A stretch of DNA of 64,000 bases from Yamagishiella unicocca (Eukaryota; Chlorophyta; Chlorophyceae; Chlamydomonadales; Volvocaceae), in the NCBI GenBank assembly GCA_003116995.1, contig BDSL01000030.1, positions 558,001 to 622,000 on the forward strand. The letters are read 5' to 3'. The translations under genes and the position numbers were made by a program. Shown here in pieces: positions 58,701 to 64,000 of the stretch (position 1 is its first letter; every line of letters starts with the position of its first letter). The notes under the pieces were generated by a model, which ran no database searches, was not told the DNA's origin, and saw only the letters and a program-made list of their open reading frames with translations.

Positions 58701-61700
58701 CACCTGGCCGCTGCGGGGCGGGGCGCTGCCCGCGTGGGTGCGGTCGACGCAACCGTCGCAGAGCCCACGTCCCATCAAGGGCAGCAGCAGTTGCAGTCAC
58801 TTCGTGCCTTGGACACGACTTTGAACACTCCTATCAGGGGCAGCGGCAGTAGTAGCGGCAGGAGCAGGAACAGCAACAACAGCAACAACAGCAACAACAA
58901 CGGCGACGACAACCACCACAGGGGCAATGACCGGAGCAGACGCGACGGCAAAGGCAGGATCAGGACGCGAATGAGCGAGCGCAACCTAGGCAGATGCGTC
59001 GGCGTATCGAAGGCCCCCGCTGTCGCAGATCGGCGATTCATCGCCTCGGGGGGGCATGCCCATCATGTCGCCACTACCACGTGCAGCAGTGGCAGCGGCG
59101 CCGTCGGCACTGGCGGTGGTGGTGAGGCTGGCAGCCATCGGATGGCCCCCCTGGAGCGTCTCCAGTCCACTTGCGGTGTGCGCTCCAGTCTCAGCTTCAC
59201 CAACAGCACCGCCAGCCCGCTGCTCCGGGCGCTGGTGCAGCAGCACAGCGCCCGAGATGGCGCCAACATGTCCCTGGTCGAAAAACTGTCGGAGCCGGCA
59301 CCCAGGGGATGCGGCGGTGGTGGGGACAGCGGCGGCGGCGGCGATGGCCGAGGCAGCCGCCACGGCGCCATGGTTCGCTCCGCCAGCTTCGGCAACTGGC
59401 CGGAGATCCAAGCTGCGGAACCCTTCGAGGCAGCTGGCGGGGGAGTCGGCGTAAGCGATACGCTTGCTGGTAGTGGGGTTGGAATGTTGCATGTGAAGGA
59501 GCAGGTGCCATTCCGCCCGACACCGCGGTCGGTGCTGAAGCCGGTGCCAGTGGCAGCAGCAGCACAGCGTCCGCCCGTGAGTCTCTTCGTGAGCCCGAGT
59601 CCGGTACCGGAGTACGTCACTGTCGCACCGGGATATGGTCCACCGCCAGACGCGGTCCTCATGCCTACGACAAACACGGCCGCCGACACCGCCGCCGCTG
59701 CGGGCCGCCTGGTGTACCGGGGCCTCCGCCTCAAAGGAGCCGTCGACGTGGGGCGCATGCAGGTGCGGCGATCAGGGGGTGAGGCGCACCTAGGGCTCCA
59801 GGGGAAGAGCGCCGTACAGCGGGCTGGGGCGTTTGCAAAAGGGTTCCACCTTCTGTTGCTGCATTATAGTGCATGGTCGGCGGGCGAAGGAGAGATGCCT
59901 TGTCCACCGCTCTAGTCGCCTGCTGGTGGTCCTCTTGCCAAGCGCTCTCGCTACCTGTGGCCATCATCGGGTATTCCCAACCGTGTTTTAATCCTTCTAC
60001 GTCGTACATGGGTACCCGGCAACAAGCACTTCACCTATATGTTGTACGATAAAATGTTGTCTCCCCCGGCGGTATCACCGATCCCTGTGTGGCCGCAGGG
60101 CCTGCTGGTTGGGACGAGCGGCCGGCTGCTGTACCGGGGGAGGCCCGCGGACAAGGTCACCGCACTGGCCAGCCTGGCGTGGAGCGGCCAGGTGAGGGAG
60201 CAGGCGGAGCAGGATGGGCGCGATGTGATGGCACAAAGGCACCGCTCGGGGGCCGGGGAACTACCTGCGGCGTACCCACTAGCTGCCAGTCCCAAAAGAG
60301 AGGCGCCCGCGCCCACCTGCCGAGCGCTGCAGCCGCCCTTAGAAGCGTCCACACAGGCCTAGCTGCCTGCAGCCACCCATTCGAGGCCACCCCTAGGCGG
60401 CCCCTTGGTGGGCCCGGACCCTGGGAGTAGTCCACGCATGAGGTTGCTGTGCTCAGTGCTATCCTCGTTCGATCCGCACTCGCCTTGCCCCCCTGCCTTA
60501 CGGTTCGCTACTCCGTACCCGAGCATCCTGAACGCGTACCTCCTGCCGGCCGTACCACACCCAATACTTGAACCACCCACGGTCGGCCCAACCGCAGCTG
60601 CTGGTGAGCGACGCTGTCGTACGCAGTGCCTGCCGTCTGGATGCTTCCGTAAGCCTGGACGAGCTGTACTCGCAAGCCTTCAAGGCCGCGTACGACAGCG
60701 ACCCCAAGCCTTACCGTGTTGACCCAGCGGGCAGCAGCGCGCCAGGCGGCGCCAGTCCGACATCTTCGCGACTAAGCCGGCTGGGCGGCGCTAACAATGC
60801 CGCCACCAACCGCTTATCACCTGTCGTGCCTGCCCGACCCAGTGCCAACCCGCAAGAACGTTGGGTCAGTGACAGCGCCGCCGCCGGCAAGTCGCAGTCC
60901 GGACGGAGGCGGGGCCAGGGGGCCACGGCGGCGGCATTACGGAGCGGTTACGAGGCCGAGGACCTGTGTGAGGCCGACCCGTCGACGCGGCCCGCACAGC
61001 GGTCCGATGGCTTCTCTCGAGGCACGAACCGCGAGGTGCTGGCGGGTGCTGGGCAGGGCGCCTGGCCAGGTCCGGGGCTGGCCCCTTCGTGTTACTACAC
61101 CAGCGGCACCGACATGTGCAGCCTGGCCGGGTCGGGGGGCAGTAGTCCGCTGGGGGCCGACAGCTGCTGGGCGCTGCCGCCGCCGGCTGCGATTGCAGTT
61201 GCCCGGGGCCCCTACCCCTCTGCTGGTGGTGGTGGCTTTGAGCCGCTGTCCGAGGCTCTTTCGGCACCGGGTATTGAGTTCGGGTTGCCCTCCAAACTTC
61301 AGCTGCGCGCGGTGTCAGGACCCACTGCAGCTGCACTGCCAGCAGAACAGCGCCGCCAGCAGCAGCATCAACACCACCACCACAAGATCCGGCAGCGGCA
61401 GGGACAACCAGCGATGCTGCGGGGAGGGCAAAACCTTGCGCCGTCGACGGACCCCCTGGCACCAATGCCGGCGTCGCCGTCTGTGCGGTTGCGGGCACCG
61501 CCGGTTTCGGAGCGGGCAGGTCACGGAGGCGGTGGGGAGGCGCCGCCCGTCGAGCGCACAGCAGCAGCTGCAGAGGCCGCTGCCACCGTCGCCGCCATAG
61601 GCAACAACGGAGGACTGCGACCCATTATGGTGCCGCAGCGCAGGGATGAAACGCCGTACAACTCGGGATCTCCTGGCCACTGGCGAATTCCTGACCCTGC

Positions 61701-62181
61701 GGCTGCGGGAACCGGAGGCGGCGGTGGTGCTGGCGGTCTCGTAGCCGCCCTCCACCACAACCACCATGCAACGCAGCAGAGTAATTTCCTTCGTTCCAGC
61801 CTTGCGGGCTTATTCTCCCGCATCAACTACGGTACTAACCAGCAGGCCGATACACCGCCCCACCGGCTTGCCGCGTCTGCAGCCGCCAGCACCTCCGCCA
61901 GCGTGCCTAAGGCTGTGAAGGAGGACCGCAGTCGGCTGGTCCTGCAAGTGCGGGTGCGGCGAGTGCGCCCGGGCGATGGTGGTGGGTCGTCGCAGCAGAC
62001 ACCGCCGCCAGCAGGTGGCGTGGGGGGCGCGGCCACCTCTCGCGGCTCGTCGCCTGCTGAGGCGTCAGAGGGGGAGGGGGTGCGGCTGGTGGTGTTCGGG
62101 CTGCCTCCTCGACCGCAGGTGGAGAAGGACGGCCGGGCGCTGCGCAGGGTGTTTGTGGCCAGGCTGGAGGTCGGCGCATGA
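46759..62181 (+). CDS. Giant receptor-type class III nucleotide cyclase (possibly inactive)
   Basis: Exons 47628-47794, 48119-48601, 48773-49619, 49792-50189, 50425-50664, 50801-50901, 51133-51177, 51477-52687, 53008-53787, 54566-55090, 55588-55873, 56468-59762, 60099-60191 and 60598-62181 join in phase (3351 codons including the stop). A signal-anchor exon at 46759-46955 (LAVATLLMIIMLRISPASA) probably starts the gene, but its link to 47628 is unresolved. The ectodomain resembles bacterial solute-binding proteins (LPLGISAQLLYYNRDVLVSY, PRTWQQLLAAASRMHGQ, DLNGDGRPDFGV). One membrane helix follows (SLAAVLIVCGFVLLGLLVPV), then cyclase half 1: LTLLLSDIEGSTSLWED, YESATEGDAFICAF, YRGLRLRLGIHCG and GARAVSDTGHGGAV. 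Half 2 reads FTHSMELMRCSCRQVAMMYG, WPAELLGHELGEE, YRGLRLKGAVDVGRMQ and LLYRGRPADKVTALASLAWS. Half 1 keeps both metal-binding Asp. The usual Asn...Arg pair is replaced in both halves (T-G-A-R-A; D-K-V-T-A). Inserts of about 640 and 1050 low-complexity residues split the halves. Substrate (GTP or ATP) cannot be told. Confidence 0.85.
55095..55141. repeat. (GGT)n microsatellite after a donor site
   Basis: About 14 GGT/GGC triplets begin a few bases after the GTGAGT donor at 55091 in the cyclase gene; entirely intronic. Confidence 0.85.
55435..55590. repeat. 10-bp (CTCACACCCT)n array forming a splice-acceptor tract
   Basis: Roughly fifteen copies of CTCACACCCT, with TTCTCACACT variants at the left end, run straight into the acceptor CCCTCAG at 55581-55587 of the cyclase gene. 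The pyrimidine-rich repeat is the polypyrimidine tract of that intron. Confidence 0.92.
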
Positions 62182-63294
62182 TGAGGTAGGGGGCTGGAAG
62201 TTGGCTGGAACGGTTGTGCATGACGAGGCAGAAGCTTGCGCGGCTAGAGATTGGTTGCAGCGTAGCGGATGGCTGAAGAAGCCGTGCGTGTGGGGGTACT
62301 GCTGGACTGATAGCGGGTGCCGTCGCGGGGGGTTTAAAGTAGTTAAGCGGGGGGTTAAAAGTAGTTAAAGCAACTGGAGGTTGAAGCGGAGACAGCGGAA
62401 GACAGTTGTGAACAGCCGACGACACTGATGACACTGTTGGCGCCGCCACCGATGGAAGCCCGACCCCTCGTCCTGTAGCGCAGGTGCCGGGCGCCTGCTG
62501 AGATTTCGTTAAATTACAAACTTTACCTTAGTTCATACTTCAAGGTTAATATAGAGTACAGGCTCTGGAAACGTCGTTAGAAGTAAGGGTAGGGCGCGTT
62601 CATCGCTTGGGAGGTGGGTGCGTGATGTCATGGGGAGCGGGCTACGATAACTACCTGTTAACGACAGGCTGAACCTTTGAGCGTGCAGTACTGTAGCCTT
62701 CCTTAATACATTTGCTGTGATCGAAAGCATACATGGGCTGGTGCGCAGCTGGTGCGGGCTGGAGAGTTTTAAACCAAATATACGGTAAATGACAAGCGCT
62801 GGGCTTCATCTGGGCTTCATCCTTTCAGGAGGCTTGCACTCCTGCACTATCCGTGGATTGTGTTTGGTGCATCTGATCGGTGAGGCATGCCATGGCGACT
62901 CGGCGGTGTCCGGCGTTGTAGTGTTGTCGTAACATCTCCGGGCTGTATGCTACACGAGCCCTTGTGTTTTATATGCCAACTCCTGGGTTAGCATTCCTTG
63001 TTGCTAGCTGCTGGTCTTTCCTTGTATTGCCATATTTGATTGATGATTATACACACCTTGGAACCTGGATGGTGACAAATTGTCAATTTCTGTACCCGTA
63101 CTGAAAACCCTAGCCTATCGTTACAGTACAAGCTGCAACCATGGTGCAGTTATGACCGATCGAAACATAGAAATTTGGCGGATAATATGCACCACTTACG
63201 GACTCCATAGTAGATGTTTATGACGGTCGGTGAACTTGCTGCACCTGTACTGCAAACCCTAGCTAGCACTACAATACAAGTAACCACGGTGGAG
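62182..63294. other. 3' flank of the cyclase, no gene seen
   Basis: About 1.1 kb of moderate-GC DNA after the cyclase stop codon. It contains short repeats of GCTGGAAGTTGGCTGG type and AGTAGTTAAA motifs, and from about 63088 the start of a degenerate tandem repeat. No TGTAA signal or coding frame was recognised. Confidence 0.4.
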
Positions 63295-63450
63295 TTAAGG
63301 CCGTTTGCAGGTTTGACCGAACCGCAATACTCTGACGGCGGTATGTACGCGTGAAATCTGATGGAGATACACACCTGAAGGAATCGACATACATTGTGAT
63401 ACTTGGTCGAGTTGCTGTACTTGTGCAGCTGCACAAGCACGAACCCTAGC
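63088..63450. repeat. Degenerate long-period tandem repeat
   Basis: A CTGTAC...AACCCTAGC motif recurs at about 63089, 63247 and 63414 with related flanking sequence (acaGTACAAGctgcAACCATGGTG, ATACAAGTAACCACGGTGGA), giving a period of about 155-170 bp. Copies are diverged. Confidence 0.5.
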
Positions 63451-63996
63451 CATGGACGGCCTGGTCCTGCATCCGGGATCTGGGCTTGCAATGGCGCAAT
63501 GACCTCTCCCGCGCCTCTGCCGGCACATGAAGTGGCTGGCACCTTGCTTGCACACGTCACGGCAGTCCTGCACCACCATCTGCGCGCGCCAGCCATGTAG
63601 CATCATCACCAGCAGGCGGCCAGTAGCATCTTGCAACGCCACCACCGCCTGATTAGCCCTTGGCGAACGGTTGGACCATCCCCGCTAGACCCCGACTCGG
63701 ACACCCCCCCCATGTCGCCCCTCTAGCCTGGCCATACGGGTGTCGGCTGCCCCTGCCGCTCCGATGGCAGCAGCCATCTCTTCTTGAGCTGCAACAAGGC
63801 CGTGCCAGGCCTGGGTAGCCCCTACAGAATCTCCTTCCTCCGCCTCTGGAAATTCTGTCCTAGCCGCCCTAAACGCGGTCTCCACCCTGCTGACCACCCG
63901 ATTCGCCGCGCGGCTGCCGTGCCTGCTGGCTGCACTACTACTGCTGCTGCCGCAAGTGCAGCGTTCACGTGTGATCCTAGTGGCAGTAGCGGACAC
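63295..63996 (-). pseudogene. Interrupted ORF, probable gene or mobile-element relic
   Basis: Two coding-looking segments on the minus strand lie in the same reading frame and are separated by a single TAG at 63685-63687. The upstream part reads ANRVVSRVETAFRAARTEF and later ATQAWHGLVAAQEEMAAAIG; the downstream part reads NQAVVALQDATGRLLVMM followed by RAQMVVQDCRDVCKQGASH and a Cys/His/Arg-rich patch. This could be a nonsense-inactivated gene. Alternatively, a small intron may span the stop. The 5' end may lie beyond the window. The mix of helical segment and basic Cys/His patch would suit a mobile-element protein, but no motif proves it. Confidence 0.35.
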
Positions 63997-64000
63997 GTTG

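Overview
The window comes from the nuclear genome of a volvocine green alga, most likely Volvox carteri or a close multicellular relative. This rests on the GC-rich coding DNA, dense short introns with GTGAGT/GTGGGT donors, Ala/Gly/Pro/Gln-rich proteins, pherophorin-type matrix proteins and a receptor-like class III nucleotide cyclase of the type expanded in Chlamydomonas and Volvox. The species is inference. All exon models were read by eye from reading frame, splice consensus and phase. A model is called consistent when every exon joins in frame. I saw no rRNA, tRNA or CRISPR array.

Layout, left to right. (1) <1-6861, minus: an Ala-rich protein of unknown function in nine phase-consistent exons, running off the left edge. 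(2) 7888-10155, minus: iron permease FTR1 in three exons. (3) 11706-14595, plus, divergent from FTR1: a secreted Cys-rich protein whose first half resembles a netrin/TIMP-like (NTR) domain; one intron appears to be GC-AG. (4) 14600-19300: mostly unassigned, with weak exon-like fragments. (5) 19335-23958, minus, and 24252-35718, plus: a divergent pair of paralogous extracellular-matrix proteins with start codons about 293 bp apart. Both combine a Cys-bounded module of roughly 205-245 residues, long hydroxyproline-type Pro-rich rods and a C-terminal pherophorin (DUF3707) domain. The minus gene has one module (about 967 aa); the plus gene has five (about 2700 aa) and carries a 430-bp (CCA)n tract in its second intron. 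(6) 39005-41830, minus: a 476-aa unknown protein in six consistent exons, two of which look duplicated. (7) 42000-46750: gene-poor DNA. (8) 46759-62181, plus: a giant receptor-type class III nucleotide cyclase with a bacterial-type solute-binding ectodomain, one transmembrane helix and two cyclase-like halves interrupted by very large low-complexity inserts. (9) 63295-64000, minus: an ORF broken by a stop codon, probably a relic.

The most novel item is the repeated matrix module shared by the divergent pair. It has fixed cysteines and the motifs SLxCFLxxQ, a Trp-Ala-x-x-x-x-Leu-Lys-Leu-Asn core and a C-x-C pair, and it is not the pherophorin domain itself. The second is the cyclase, which keeps metal-binding aspartates in its first domain but appears to have lost the catalytic Asn and Arg in both halves.
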